Assembly: GCF_001613145.1 (NCBI RefSeq) | Contig: NZ_BDBU01000024.1 | Span: 62,001-126,000 of the forward strand | Length of the DNA: 64,000 nt | Direction: 5' to 3' | Source: Nocardia jejuensis NBRC 103114 | GTDB taxonomy: Bacteria > Actinomycetota > Actinomycetes > Mycobacteriales > Mycobacteriaceae | Shown: one piece after another, positions 49,598 to 58,108 of the stretch | Position numbering within the stretch: the first letter of the stretch is position 1 | How the letters are laid out: the number at the start of each line of letters is the position of its first letter | Made by a program: the position numbers and the translations under genes | The notes under the pieces: model-generated | What the model was told of the DNA's origin: nothing | The model's input: only the letters and a program-made list of their open reading frames with translations | The model's database searches: none

Positions 49598-49976
49598 TTC
49601 CCGCACCCCTCCGCGCCACCGGATCCGTTGCGCAAGGGGGGATGACGCCCGAAGGAAGCCGGACATATCCGAGCAAAAGGGATTAACCACTACCGCGAAA
49701 TCCCAGCCCGCGCCGGGTAACTCGATATTTCGATAGCCGAAGCAAGGTCAGCATCATCGCAGCTAAGCGACGAAGGTCCCTTGCCGAAGCTTCCATACGG
49801 GAGGATCCTCGCCCGAGAAGGTGTGACCAGCATCCCTCGACCCCGCCCCAACAGGCCTTTTCGCCGGTTCACCCATTCGCCACACCAAAATGGTTAGACC
49901 GGATAGGATTTCATACGGCCTAGTTTCGTGGCCGAGCCTCTTCTATCCGGTATTCAGCTACCAAAGGGGGCGCACG
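49598..49976. other. intergenic region, no gene seen
   Basis: This stretch has lower GC than its surroundings and no supported coding frame. The best short frame (49690-49872, minus strand) lacks a ribosome site. The plus-strand promoter of the next gene probably lies near GGATAGGATTTCATACGG (about 49900-49917). Confidence 0.45.
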
Positions 49977-50594
49977 ATGCCCGGTAACAGAATCGGCAGC
50001 GACGGCGAGCGAGAACTCCAGGAACGCTACGGAACCCAGGATCGGGCAGAGCGTTTCTACGAGGATCAAGTCCGGAATCAGCTCAACCGCCACATGATCG
50101 AATTCATCGCCCGGATGGAAATGGCGTTCATCGCCACCGCGGACAAACACGGTGAGTGCGACAACAGCTTCCGGGCGGGCAGACCCGGCTTCCTGCACGT
50201 CATCGACGAACGAACCGTCACCTACCCGGAGTATCGCGGCAACGGCGTCCTGGCGAGCCTCGGAAACATGCTGGAGAACCCGCACATCGGGATCCTCATG
50301 GTCGACTTCGTGCAGGACCTGATCGGGCTGCACATCAACGGGACGGCCCGGGTCGTCGACGACACCCTCATGCGCCGCTGCGTCCCCGACCTGCCCGACA
50401 GCGAACGCGGCCGCCAGCCCGAGCGCTGGGTGGTGGTGGACATAGAAGAGGCGTACATCCACTGCCGCAAGCACATCCCGCACCTGGTGCCCGCCCAGCG
50501 CGAAAATCGCGAGTGGGGCACCGACAATATGCGCGCCAAGGGCGGCGACTACTTCCACGTCAAAGAAGAAGCACGAGACCTGGTCGAGTCCTGA
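49977..50594 (+). CDS. pyridoxamine 5'-phosphate oxidase-fold FMN-binding protein
   Basis: A 205-residue PPOX-superfamily protein. The core is EFIARMEMAFIATADKHGECDNSFRAGRPGFLHVIDERTVTYPEYRGNGVLASLGNMLENPHIGILMVDF, the usual barrel with the FMN-contacting Arg and Gly segments, then GLHINGTARVVDD. The C-terminal HCRKHIPHLVP carries the conserved EAYIHCRKH motif of this subgroup. I chose ATG 49977 after AGGGGG; an in-frame ATG further upstream at 49890 lacks a site. A terminator follows. Substrate and physiological role are unknown. Confidence 0.85.
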   Translation: MPGNRIGSDGERELQERYGTQDRAERFYEDQVRNQLNRHMIEFIARMEMAFIATADKHGECDNSFRAGRPGFLHVIDERTVTYPEYRGNGVLASLGNMLENPHIGILMVDFVQDLIGLHINGTARVVDDTLMRRCVPDLPDSERGRQPERWVVVDIEEAYIHCRKHIPHLVPAQRENREWGTDNMRAKGGDYFHVKEEARDLVES

Positions 50595-50638
50595 GGCCGG
50601 CAGAACAAAGGCGTCCTGGAAAGAACCTCGAGAGAACT

Positions 50639-50666
50639 AAGGCCCCCGCCGGTCGGCGGGGGCCTT
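50639..50666. terminator. bidirectional hairpin terminator
   Basis: AAGGCCCCCGCC and its complement form a 12-bp stem around GGTC, between the convergent PPOX and GtrA genes. Confidence 0.8.
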
Positions 50667-50685
50667 GTTCATCCTGGATGATCCG

Positions 50686-51141
50686 TCAGTGGATCTTGAA
50701 GATGACCGCGCGCTGCACGATGAAGTTGATCACCGTGGCGGTTCCCTGGGCGACGCAGAAGGCGAGCCAGATCCGCCACCATTCGTCCGGCAGCGCGTAG
50801 TAGCAGACCTGGTTGATGCCGACCTGGATGGCGAAGGTCACCGCGTACAGGATCACCACCGCGATGAAGCGCTTGCGGCTCGGCTCGGCCTTGAAGGTCC
50901 AGCGCCGGTTGATCAGGTACGCGGTCGTGGTCCCGGCGATGAAACTGATGGCCTTGGCCACCGGCAGCGGCAGCCCGAACACCTTGAACATCAGCGTGTA
51001 GAGGCCGAAGTCGACGATGGCCGACAGGCCGCCGGTCGCCGCGAATCGGATGATCTGAGTCTTCAGATCAACGTCCGTACCACCCGGTTCGTCGACGACG
51101 GGCAGCTCGGGCGGCAGGGGCAGATGGGGTTCCGCGGTCAC
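50686..51141 (-). CDS. GtrA family membrane protein next to dprE1 (Rv3789-like)
   Basis: A 151-residue four-helix membrane protein. FAATGGLSAIVDFGLYTLMFKVFG is segment 1, AISFIAGTTTAYLINRRWTFKAEPS segment 2 with its NRRWTF end, VILYAVTFAIQVGINQVCYYAL segment 3 and a last segment ending INFIVQRAVIFKIH. M. tuberculosis Rv3789 has the same family and position beside dprE1 and was proposed to handle decaprenyl-phosphoryl arabinose or act with AftA. GTG 51141 has TACTCT 8 nt upstream and no ribosome site, so the mRNA is probably leaderless and divergent from dprE1. Confidence 0.9.
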   Translation of the reverse strand: MTAEPHLPLPPELPVVDEPGGTDVDLKTQIIRFAATGGLSAIVDFGLYTLMFKVFGLPLPVAKAISFIAGTTTAYLINRRWTFKAEPSRKRFIAVVILYAVTFAIQVGINQVCYYALPDEWWRIWLAFCVAQGTATVINFIVQRAVIFKIH

Positions 51142-51149
51142 AGCGCACG

Positions 51150-51155
51150 AGAGTA
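51150..51155 (-). promoter_or_regulatory. -10 hexamer of the GtrA gene
   Basis: On the minus strand TACTCT lies 8 nt before the GTG at 51141. Confidence 0.5.
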
Positions 51156-51235
51156 CCTCCAGCGGCCTGCTCGCAGGTCGCTCGAGACAGTACCGCCGGG
51201 GAGATAGGACACAAGCCTCGATCCGGTTATGCCTG

Positions 51236-51241
51236 TAGCCT
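51236..51241 (+). promoter_or_regulatory. -10 hexamer of dprE1, probable leaderless start
   Basis: TAGCCT lies 8 nt before the ATG at 51250. It decides between that ATG and an upstream in-frame ATG at 51229, which would precede the -10. Confidence 0.5.
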
Positions 51242-51249
51242 CTATCCCG

Positions 51250-52725
51250 ATGTCCACGAAAGCTCAGACCACCACGGCCGCCGCCGATATCTCGGCGAGC
51301 GACGGTGCGGACACAGCGTCGAACGGCGGCTCGTTCGCCCTTCCGACGCGGACTCGCACTCTGACCGGTTGGGGTCGCACCGCACCCACCACCGCCGAAG
51401 TTCTCTCGACCAGTGACCCGGAGCTCATCGCCCGTGCGGTCGCCATGGTCGCGGAGGACAACGACTCGAAGCCCGCGCATCTGCGACGCGGCGTCATCGC
51501 GCGCGGCCTCGGCCGCTCCTACGGTGACCACGCGCAGAACTCCGGCGGGCTCGTCGTCGACATGACCGCGCTGAACCGCGTCCACCGCATCGACCGCGAC
51601 TCGCGCATGGTCGACGTGGACGGCGGCGTCAGCCTGGATCAGCTGATGAAGGCGGCGCTGCCGTTCGGGCTGTGGGTTCCGGTGCTACCCGGGACGCGTC
51701 AGGTCACCATCGGCGGCGCCATCGCCTCCGATATTCACGGCAAGAACCATCACAGCGAGGGTTCTTTCGGTAATCACGTCCGGTCCGTCGATCTGCTCAC
51801 CGCGGACGGCAAGGTGCAGACCATCGGGCCGAAGAAGAACGCCAAGCTGTTCTGGGCGACCGTCGGCGGCAACGGGCTGACCGGCATCATCCTGCGCGCG
51901 ACCATCGAGATGATCCCGACGGAGTCCGCGTACTTCATCAACGACGGCGTGAAGACCACCACGCTGGACGAGACCATCGCGGCGCACAGCGACGGCAGCG
52001 AGGCGAACTACACGTACTCGAGCGCGTGGTTCGACGTGATGAACCCGCAGCCGAAGCTGGGGCGCGCGTGCATCACTCGCGGCCGGCTGGCGAAGGTCGA
52101 CGAGCTGCCGGCGAAGAAGCAGAAGAATCCGCTGAAGTTCGATGCGCCGCAACTGCTCACGGTGCCGAACATCTTCCCGAGCTTCACCGCGAACCGGCTC
52201 ACCCTGGGCGCGGTCGGCGAGGCGTACTACGCCATGGGCGGTAACTACACCGGCAAGGTGCAGAACCTGACGCAGTTCTACCACCCGCTCGACATGATCT
52301 CGGAGTGGAATCGCGCCTACGGTCCGGCCGGATTCCTGCAGTACCAGTTCGTGGTGCCGACCGAAGCGGTCGAGGAATTCAAGAAGATCATCATCGACAT
52401 TCAGGCATCCGGGCACATTTCGGCGCTGAACGTCTTCAAGCTGTTCGGCCAGGGCAATGCGGCGCCGCTGAGCTTCCCGATGCCCGGCTGGAACATCTGC
52501 GTAGACTTCCCGATTCGTGCGGGGCTCAACGAGCTCGTCTCCGATCTCGACAAGCGGGTCCTGGAATTCGGCGGCCGGCTGTACACCGCGAAGGATTCCC
52601 GCACCACCGCGGAGTCCTTCCACAAGATGTATCCCCGCATCGACGAGTGGATCAAGATTCGCCGATCCGTGGACCCCACAGGCGTTTTCATGTCCGATAT
52701 GGCGCGAAGGCTGGAGCTTCAGTGA
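51250..52725 (+). CDS. dprE1: decaprenylphosphoryl-beta-D-ribose 2'-oxidase DprE1
   Basis: DprE1 is the FAD enzyme that oxidises decaprenylphosphoryl ribose; DprE2 then reduces the 2'-keto product to arabinose, the sole arabinan donor. The 491-residue protein has a Thr/Ser-rich N-terminal tail, [15 protein letters not shown], the FAD-binding [20 protein letters not shown] and [20 protein letters not shown], and the substrate domain with [13 protein letters not shown] and [22 protein letters not shown]. Cys417 in GWNICVDFP equals Cys387 of the M. tuberculosis enzyme, the benzothiazinone attachment site. I chose ATG 51250, 8 nt after a TAGCCT hexamer. The stop overlaps dprE2. Confidence 0.96.
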   Translation: MSTKAQTTTAAADISASDGADTASNGGSFALPTRTRTLTGWGRTAPTTAEVLSTSDPELIARAVAMVAEDNDSKPAHLRRGVIARGLGRSYGDHAQNSGGLVVDMTALNRVHRIDRDSRMVDVDGGVSLDQLMKAALPFGLWVPVLPGTRQVTIGGAIASDIHGKNHHSEGSFGNHVRSVDLLTADGKVQTIGPKKNAKLFWATVGGNGLTGIILRATIEMIPTESAYFINDGVKTTTLDETIAAHSDGSEANYTYSSAWFDVMNPQPKLGRACITRGRLAKVDELPAKKQKNPLKFDAPQLLTVPNIFPSFTANRLTLGAVGEAYYAMGGNYTGKVQNLTQFYHPLDMISEWNRAYGPAGFLQYQFVVPTEAVEEFKKIIIDIQASGHISALNVFKLFGQGNAAPLSFPMPGWNICVDFPIRAGLNELVSDLDKRVLEFGGRLYTAKDSRTTAESFHKMYPRIDEWIKIRRSVDPTGVFMSDMARRLELQ

Positions 52726-53483
52726 TCAATGCGGTAGGGAATCCGCAGTCCATTCTGCTTCTCGGCGGTACCTCGGAGATCGGTCTGGCGATCGTCTCGG
52801 AGTACCTGAAGAAGGGGCCCGCCCGTATCATCCTGGCGGCGCTGCCCGGCGACCCGCTGCGCGAGGACGCCGAGCGCCAGATGAAGGACGCCGGCGCGAG
52901 CGAGGTGCAGGTCATCGACTTCGACGCGCTCGACACCGACAGTCACCCGGCCGTCATCGACACCGCGTGGGCGAGCGGTGACGTCGACGTGGCCGTGGTC
53001 GCGTTCGGCATCGACGGCGACGGCGAGGTGTTCTGGCAGGACCAGCGCAAGGCCGTCACCATGGTCCAGATCAACTACACCGCCGCGGTGTCCGTCGGCG
53101 TGCTGCTGGGCGCGAAGATGAAGGCGCAGGGCTTCGGCCGCATTCTGGCCATGTCCTCGGTCGCCGGTGAGCGTGTGCGGCGCTTCAACTTCGTGTACGG
53201 CTCCACCAAGGCCGGACTCGACGGCTTCTACCTGGGCCTCGGCGAGGCGCTGGCCAAGTTCGGCCCGCGCGTCACCGTCATCCGCCCCGGCATGGTGCGC
53301 ACCAAGCTCTCGGCGCACGCCAAGGAGAACGGGCTCACCGTGAACAAGGAGGACGTGGCCGTCCTCGCGGTGGCCGCCTCGCAGAAGGGCAAGGAAATCG
53401 TCTGGGCCCCGGGCACTTTCCGGTACGTCATGATGATCCTGCGCCACGTCCCGCGCCCCATCTTCCGCAAGCTGCCCATCTAG
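52722..53483 (+). CDS. dprE2: decaprenylphospho-beta-D-erythro-pentofuranosid-2-ulose 2-reductase DprE2
   Basis: DprE2 is the NADH-dependent partner of DprE1. The 253-residue SDR has [22 protein letters not shown] (cofactor loop, about 14-35), DFDALDTDS, a region [14 protein letters not shown] and the catalytic [27 protein letters not shown] with Ser, Tyr and Lys. [28 protein letters not shown] follows, and the C-terminus is basic. GTG 52722 overlaps the dprE1 stop as GTGA, with GGAG upstream, so translation is coupled. A 496-bp repeat-rich gap separates it from aftA. Confidence 0.95.
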   Translation: MINAVGNPQSILLLGGTSEIGLAIVSEYLKKGPARIILAALPGDPLREDAERQMKDAGASEVQVIDFDALDTDSHPAVIDTAWASGDVDVAVVAFGIDGDGEVFWQDQRKAVTMVQINYTAAVSVGVLLGAKMKAQGFGRILAMSSVAGERVRRFNFVYGSTKAGLDGFYLGLGEALAKFGPRVTVIRPGMVRTKLSAHAKENGLTVNKEDVAVLAVAASQKGKEIVWAPGTFRYVMMILRHVPRPIFRKLPI

Positions 53484-53549
53484 GGTCTGCCCGCGAACTC
53501 GGAACTGCCGCACCCGCATTCGCAGGTGCGGCAGTTCCATTTGTGTGCG

Positions 53550-53638
53550 CTCATCAACCGTCTTACGCGATCTCGTCAACCGTTCGAGCGAACTCGCCGA
53601 CCATCTTGCGTGAGCATTCACCAACCGTCGTTCCGGCA
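53550..53638 (+). repeat. degenerate direct repeats of about 21-22 bp (four copies)
   Basis: Four successive units start near 53550, 53572, 53593 and 53614. They share a core like RTCAACCGTCTT-CG-GA: ATCAACCGTCTTACGCGA, GTCAACCGTTCGAGCGAA, GCCGACCATCTTGCGTGA and CACCAACCGTCGTTCCGG. They lie in the non-coding gap between dprE2 and aftA. Confidence 0.6.
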
Positions 53639-53707
53639 TGCTTTCAGCCGCGACCCACCCTGTTCGTCGAGCGGCCGCGGTGTGGATCCCGGCCGAAAGC
53701 GCGCCGC

Positions 53708-53844
53708 GATGACGGGGCTACGTCACACCGGGACCAAGTTGCGCGCCAGGATGACAGGGCGACATCGAACCGGCATGACGTGACGACGTCGAACCGGAAT
53801 GACGGGCGACATCGCACGGGGATGACGTGGCGACATCGCACATA
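53708..53844 (+). repeat. 24-bp direct-repeat array (five copies) upstream of aftA
   Basis: Copies lie at 53708-53731, 53750-53773, 53774-53797, 53798-53820 and 53821-53844. Consensus is about GATGACGGGGCGACATCGAACC. The last four are head-to-tail; an 18-bp spacer separates the first. Unit length (23-24 bp) is not a clean multiple of three throughout, so a repeat protein is unlikely. Confidence 0.8.
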
Positions 53845-53979
53845 CAACGTAAGTAGGCTGACGCGCGGCGTCCAGTGGGGCGCCGGGCACGGTGACCGAG
53901 AATCCGGAGGCGGAGTGCGAAACATCGAGCAGCTGGCTGCATACGGCGTGGACGCGCCGGATGTGAACGGGGCGGGCCG

Positions 53980-55989
53980 ATGAGCAGCACCGCACCGGAG
54001 ACGGCCCCGGCGAATCCCGCGCCCGCCCCGAACCCCGCACCCGACTCGCCGGGCCGCGTCGCGAGACTCGCCCGGCCGGCGGGCAGTGCCCTCGGCGAAG
54101 CGATCCTGGCGGCCGTCGTCGCATCCGGGGTGGCCGGGGTGGGCCTGCTCGCCTTCGCGCGGGTGCAGTGGCCGGCGTTCAACTCCTCGAATGTGACCCG
54201 CGCGCTGACCACCGCCGGGCAGGTGGCCGCGATCGCCGTGCTGGTGATCGCCATCGTGCTGATTCGCGCACACCGCCGCCCGCTGCTGGCCAAAGTGCTG
54301 TCCTGGGCCGGACTTTCGGCCTTCGTCACCGTCACGCTCGGCATGCCGCTGGCCGCCACCAAGCTGTATCTGTTCGGGCTCTCGGTGGATCAGGAGTTCC
54401 GCACGCAGTACCTGACGCGGCTGACCGACAGTGCGGCACTGCGGGATATGAACTACGCCGAGATTCCGCCGTTCTATCCGGGCGGCTGGTTCTGGCTCGG
54501 CGGACGCTTCGCCAACCTCACCGGGATGGCCGGGTGGGAGGCGTTCAAGCCGTTCGCCATCATCGGGCTCGCGGTGGCCGCGGTCATCGCACTCGTGTTG
54601 TGGTCCAGGCTGGTTCGCGCCGAATGGGCGGTCGCGGTGACCGCGGCCACCACGGCGGTGGTGCTCGCCTACGGCTCGCCCGAGGCGTACAGCGCGCCGC
54701 TCGTACTGCTGCTCGGCCCGGCCCTGCTGCTGGCCTGGGGCGCGCTGTACCGGCCCGCCGAGCCGGACCCGTCGACCGCCGGCGGCTGGGGTGCGGTGAT
54801 CGGCGCGGGCCTGTTCCTGGGCCTGGCGGCCACGTTCTACACGCTGTACTTCGCCGTCGTCGTCTTCACCGTCTGCGTGATGGCCGTGATCGCGCTCGGG
54901 TTGGCACTGCGCGGCCGCAGTGCGGCTCGCCGCGCACGCGAGTCGGTCCCGACCGTGTGGCGAGCGGTATGGCCGATTCTGGTTCGGCTGATCGCCATGG
55001 GCGCGGTCGCGGGCCTGCTGGCGCTGACCGTGTGGCTGCCCTTCCTGCTGAAGTTCGTGAGCGGGAAGGCGAACTTCGCGTCCGGGAGCGCGTTCCACTA
55101 CCTGCCCGAATCCGGTTCGCGACTGCCGCTGCCCATGCTCGATTTCGATCCGCTCGGCATGTTCTGCCTGCTCGGGACGATCTGGCTGGTGGTGCGGGCG
55201 GGCAGTTCGCGGCGGGCGCAGGCGCTCGGCATCGGCGTGCTGGCGGTCTACCTGTGGTGCCTGCTGTCGATGCTGGCCACGGCGGCCGGGACCACGCTGC
55301 TCTCGTTCCGGCTCGACCCGATCCTGCTCGCGCTGCTGGCGGCGGCCGGATCCTTCGGCTTCGTGGAGGGTGCACGGGCGATCTATCAGGCGCTCGGCGA
55401 ACCTGACCGATTCCGCCCCGCCGCCGCCGTGGTCGCGGTGCTGGGCGCGGTGGCCTTCAGCCAGCAGATTCCGCACGTGCTGGCCTCGGAGATCACCACC
55501 GCGTACACCGACACCGACGGCAGCGGCGTTCGCGCGGACAAGCGCCCGCCCTCGGCGGTCTCGCACTACGCCGCGATCGACGCGGCCCTGCTGGAGCAGA
55601 CCGGCCGTCGGCGCGACGAGAGCGTGGTGCTGACCGCGGACATGAGTTTCCTGTCCATCTACCCGTACTTCGGATTCCAGGCCCTCACTTCGCATTACGC
55701 CAATCCGCTCGCGGATTTCCCGGCACGCGCCGCCGAGATCAAGCGCTGGTCACAGCTGAAGTCGCCACAGGAATTGCAGGACGCACTGAATCACTGCGTG
55801 TGGCGGGCCCCCGACGCGTTCCTGTTCCGCCGCTCCGGAAACGAATACACGCTGCGCCTGGCGGAGGATGTCTACCCGAACGATCCGAATGTGAAGCGGT
55901 ACACGGTGAGTTTCCCGGCAGCACTGTTCGAGAGCGAACACTTCCGGGTTACCGATTTCGGGCCGTTCACCCTTGTGGTGCGCCGCTGA
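53980..55989 (+). CDS. aftA: galactan 5-O-arabinofuranosyltransferase AftA
   Basis: AftA places the first arabinofuranose residue on galactan, using decaprenylphosphoryl arabinose outside the membrane. The 669-residue GT-C protein (M. tuberculosis enzyme about 643) has a Pro/Ala-rich cytoplasmic N-terminus, about eleven membrane segments and a soluble C-terminal domain of about 180 residues. The first large outer loop holds KLYLFGLSVDQEFRTQYLTRLTDSAALRDMNYAEIPPFYPGGWFWLGGRFA, with the acidic Asp-Gln-Glu expected of the catalytic loop. LNHCVWRAPDAFLFRR and the ending FGPFTLVVRR match AftA. The start is ATG 53980. It lies between the dprE genes and emb. Confidence 0.95.
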   Translation: MSSTAPETAPANPAPAPNPAPDSPGRVARLARPAGSALGEAILAAVVASGVAGVGLLAFARVQWPAFNSSNVTRALTTAGQVAAIAVLVIAIVLIRAHRRPLLAKVLSWAGLSAFVTVTLGMPLAATKLYLFGLSVDQEFRTQYLTRLTDSAALRDMNYAEIPPFYPGGWFWLGGRFANLTGMAGWEAFKPFAIIGLAVAAVIALVLWSRLVRAEWAVAVTAATTAVVLAYGSPEAYSAPLVLLLGPALLLAWGALYRPAEPDPSTAGGWGAVIGAGLFLGLAATFYTLYFAVVVFTVCVMAVIALGLALRGRSAARRARESVPTVWRAVWPILVRLIAMGAVAGLLALTVWLPFLLKFVSGKANFASGSAFHYLPESGSRLPLPMLDFDPLGMFCLLGTIWLVVRAGSSRRAQALGIGVLAVYLWCLLSMLATAAGTTLLSFRLDPILLALLAAAGSFGFVEGARAIYQALGEPDRFRPAAAVVAVLGAVAFSQQIPHVLASEITTAYTDTDGSGVRADKRPPSAVSHYAAIDAALLEQTGRRRDESVVLTADMSFLSIYPYFGFQALTSHYANPLADFPARAAEIKRWSQLKSPQELQDALNHCVWRAPDAFLFRRSGNEYTLRLAEDVYPNDPNVKRYTVSFPAALFESEHFRVTDFGPFTLVVRR

Positions 55990-55994
55990 TCCGT

Positions 55995-56010
55995 TGTGTC
56001 CCAGGTCACA
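55995..56010. promoter_or_regulatory. second candidate Crp-type site
   Basis: TGTGTCCCAGGTCACA fits TGTGA-N6-TCACA with one mismatch. It begins 6 bp after the aftA stop and lies about 180 bp before the GT-C-like gene. Confidence 0.4.
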
Positions 56011-56060
56011 TACAAATCGCCTCGCCGGAAATCGTTATCGGAGAACGAGACAAGGGTCAC

Positions 56061-56096
56061 TTTATCCCCGAAAAAGCCGCCGATTCCGGGGATAAA
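56061..56096 (+). other. 10-bp stem hairpin between aftA and the GT-C-like gene
   Basis: TTTATCCCCG pairs with CGGGGATAAA around a 16-nt loop. It has no T-tract and lies in the presumed leader of the next gene, so it may be a regulatory or weak termination structure. Confidence 0.45.
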
Positions 56097-56190
56097 TCGG
56101 CGTTTCCGTGGATAGCTCTCGCACTTGCCAGCGCACTCTCAGTCCTTACCGGTAGCGTGAGCGCCTGATTGTGAAGGCAGGAGTTTGCGC

Positions 56191-58071
56191 GTGGCACTGG
56201 GGTGGGCAACCAACCGGACAAACGAAGACGGATCGGCGGTCGCGGTTCTCGACCGCACCGCACCGGCTGTGGACTCCGGAACGTCCGCTCCCCCCACGCC
56301 GACCCGCCCCGCGCGGGTCGCCCGGCGCATCCGCCTGGCTCGCGCCGACCTGCTCGTCGCGACCGGGTATCTGTCGCTCGCGGTGCTGGTGCTGTCCGGG
56401 CAATGGCTGCACACCGATCGGGGCTACCTGATCAAGAGCGGCCAGGACCAGACCATGTGGGAGTGGTTCTTCGCCGTCACCGCGCACCGGATCGCGAACC
56501 TGCAGAATCCGCTGGGCACCGTGCTGCAGAACTATCCCGACGGCGTGAACATGATGGCCAATACCGCCATGTTCGGCGTCGGCGTACCGCTCACACCGGT
56601 CACGCTGCTGTTCGGACCCACCGTCACCTTCGTGCTGGTGCTCACGCTCGGCCTGTTCGGCACCGCCTTCGCCTGGTACTGGCTGTTCTCCCGGGAACTG
56701 GTGACCTCCAAAACCGCTGCGGCCGTGGGCGGATTGTTCTGCGGCTTCGCACCGGCGATGATCTCGCACGCCAACGCGCACCCGAATTTCGTCGTACTGG
56801 CCCTGCTTCCGCTGATCGCGCTGCAGATCATCAAGCTGGCCCGGCGCGCGAACGCCCCGGCCGAGGCCCGCAAGGCCCGCCGGCTGCGGGACGCGTTCGT
56901 GCTGGGCCTGCTGGTGGCGCTGCAGATCGCGCTGGGCGAGGAGCCGCTCCTCATCTTCGCGCTCGCCTTCGGCGTCTTCGCGCTCGTCTACTACCTGCAC
57001 TCCCCGCGCGCCGGTGTGCGCGCCCTGCGCGCCATCACCCCGACCGTGCTGCTGGCGGCGCTGATCACGGTGGCGCTCACCGAGATTCCGCTCTGGTGGC
57101 AGTTCTTCGGCCCGCAGTCCTACCGCTCCATCGATCACGGTCCGATGGGCAACGACTTCAAATCGCTGTACCAGTTCCCGTCCGAATCGCTCGGCGGCGT
57201 GTTCTCGCATCAGCAGAACGTGAGCATCAATGCCACCGAGGAGAATTCGTACTTCGGCTGGCCGCTGCTGATCCTGCTCACCGTCACTGCCGTACTCATG
57301 TGGCGCGAGCGCGTGGTGCGGGCCGCGGTGACCGTCATCGTGGGATTCACCGTGCTGTCGCTGGGCGCGACGCTCATGTTCGGCCGCCACGACAGCGGTT
57401 TCGCGCTGCCGTGGAAGTGGTTCGAGCAGGTACCGCTGCTCAATTCGGTGCTGGAATCGCGTTTCACGATGGCCGCCATTCCGGCCATCGGCGTCATGCT
57501 CGCGGTGGCAACCCAACGCGCCCTCGAGTATTGGCGTGAATCGGCGACCGACTGGCGGCCGCTGGCCTGGTTCGGCGCGCTGATCCTGGCCCTGCTGCCG
57601 CTCACCCCCACCATCCTGCCGGTGGTGCAGCGCGCCCCCACACCCGCTTTCTTCGCGGACGGCACTGTGCGCCAGTACGTTTCGGACGGCTCCGTGGTGA
57701 TCGCGCCGCCGCCGTCTCCGCCCGACGCGCGCGCCCTGCGCTGGCAGGCCGACGCCGACTTCGACTTCCCGCTCGCCGGAGGCTATTTCGTCGGCCCCAC
57801 CGGTACCGAGAAGAAGGGCCGCTACGGTCCCGACGACCGCCCCACCGCCAGCCTCCTGATCCGCGCCCAGCAGTCCAACCGGGTGCCGGTCGTCGACGAG
57901 GCCGCCCGCGCCCAGGCCCTCGAGGATCTGCGCTACTGGCGGGCCGATGTGGTCGTGCTGCCGCCCACCGACAATGCCGACGTCCTGCGCCTCACCATGG
58001 ATCAACTCCTGGGCATCGAGGCCAAGCAGGTGGACGGCGTCTGGCTGTGGGACGTCCGCGCCCTCGTCTGA
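56191..58071 (+). CDS. GT-C-like polytopic membrane protein between aftA and emb
   Basis: A 626-residue membrane protein with about eleven segments starting at LLVATGYLSLAVLVLSGQWL and a soluble C-terminal part of about 140 residues. The first outer loop, TDRGYLIKSGQDQTMWEWFFAVTAHRI, has an Asp-bearing QDQ motif, and GEEPLLIFALAF and SIDHGPMGNDFKSLYQFPSESLGGVFSHQQNV form further loops, all consistent with GT-C glycosyltransferases that use polyprenyl-phosphate sugars. I do not recognise it as AftB, AftC or AftD. GTG 56191 follows GGCAGGAG with a 7-nt gap. In M. tuberculosis no gene lies between aftA and embC, so it is an extra member of this cluster. A role in arabinan or a related glycan is inference from context. 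Confidence 0.75.
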   Translation: MALGWATNRTNEDGSAVAVLDRTAPAVDSGTSAPPTPTRPARVARRIRLARADLLVATGYLSLAVLVLSGQWLHTDRGYLIKSGQDQTMWEWFFAVTAHRIANLQNPLGTVLQNYPDGVNMMANTAMFGVGVPLTPVTLLFGPTVTFVLVLTLGLFGTAFAWYWLFSRELVTSKTAAAVGGLFCGFAPAMISHANAHPNFVVLALLPLIALQIIKLARRANAPAEARKARRLRDAFVLGLLVALQIALGEEPLLIFALAFGVFALVYYLHSPRAGVRALRAITPTVLLAALITVALTEIPLWWQFFGPQSYRSIDHGPMGNDFKSLYQFPSESLGGVFSHQQNVSINATEENSYFGWPLLILLTVTAVLMWRERVVRAAVTVIVGFTVLSLGATLMFGRHDSGFALPWKWFEQVPLLNSVLESRFTMAAIPAIGVMLAVATQRALEYWRESATDWRPLAWFGALILALLPLTPTILPVVQRAPTPAFFADGTVRQYVSDGSVVIAPPPSPPDARALRWQADADFDFPLAGGYFVGPTGTEKKGRYGPDDRPTASLLIRAQQSNRVPVVDEAARAQALEDLRYWRADVVVLPPTDNADVLRLTMDQLLGIEAKQVDGVWLWDVRALV

Positions 58072-58108
58072 CCCAGGACCACCGGGAACCGCCGGCGCGG
58101 CCGCGGAC

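Larger units (their letters stand above)
53484..53979. other. 496-bp repeat-rich intergenic region between dprE2 and aftA
   Basis: No supported gene. Both arrays of direct repeats lie here. A 146-codon frame crosses it but reads as His/Arg/Thr low-complexity repeats with no ribosome site. In mycobacteria these two genes are nearly adjacent, so this spacer is an addition. Confidence 0.6.

Noticed and set aside
49690-49872. A 60-codon minus-strand frame in the gap after crp.
   Set aside because: No ribosome site, no recognisable motif and poor codon bias.
53708-53844. Considered whether the repeats are a small CRISPR array.
   Set aside because: The units are head-to-tail with no unique 30-40 bp spacers, and no cas gene is present.
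53543-53983. A 146-codon frame across the repeats between dprE2 and aftA.
   Set aside because: No ribosome site; repeat units are not all multiples of three and the product is His/Arg/Thr low-complexity sequence.
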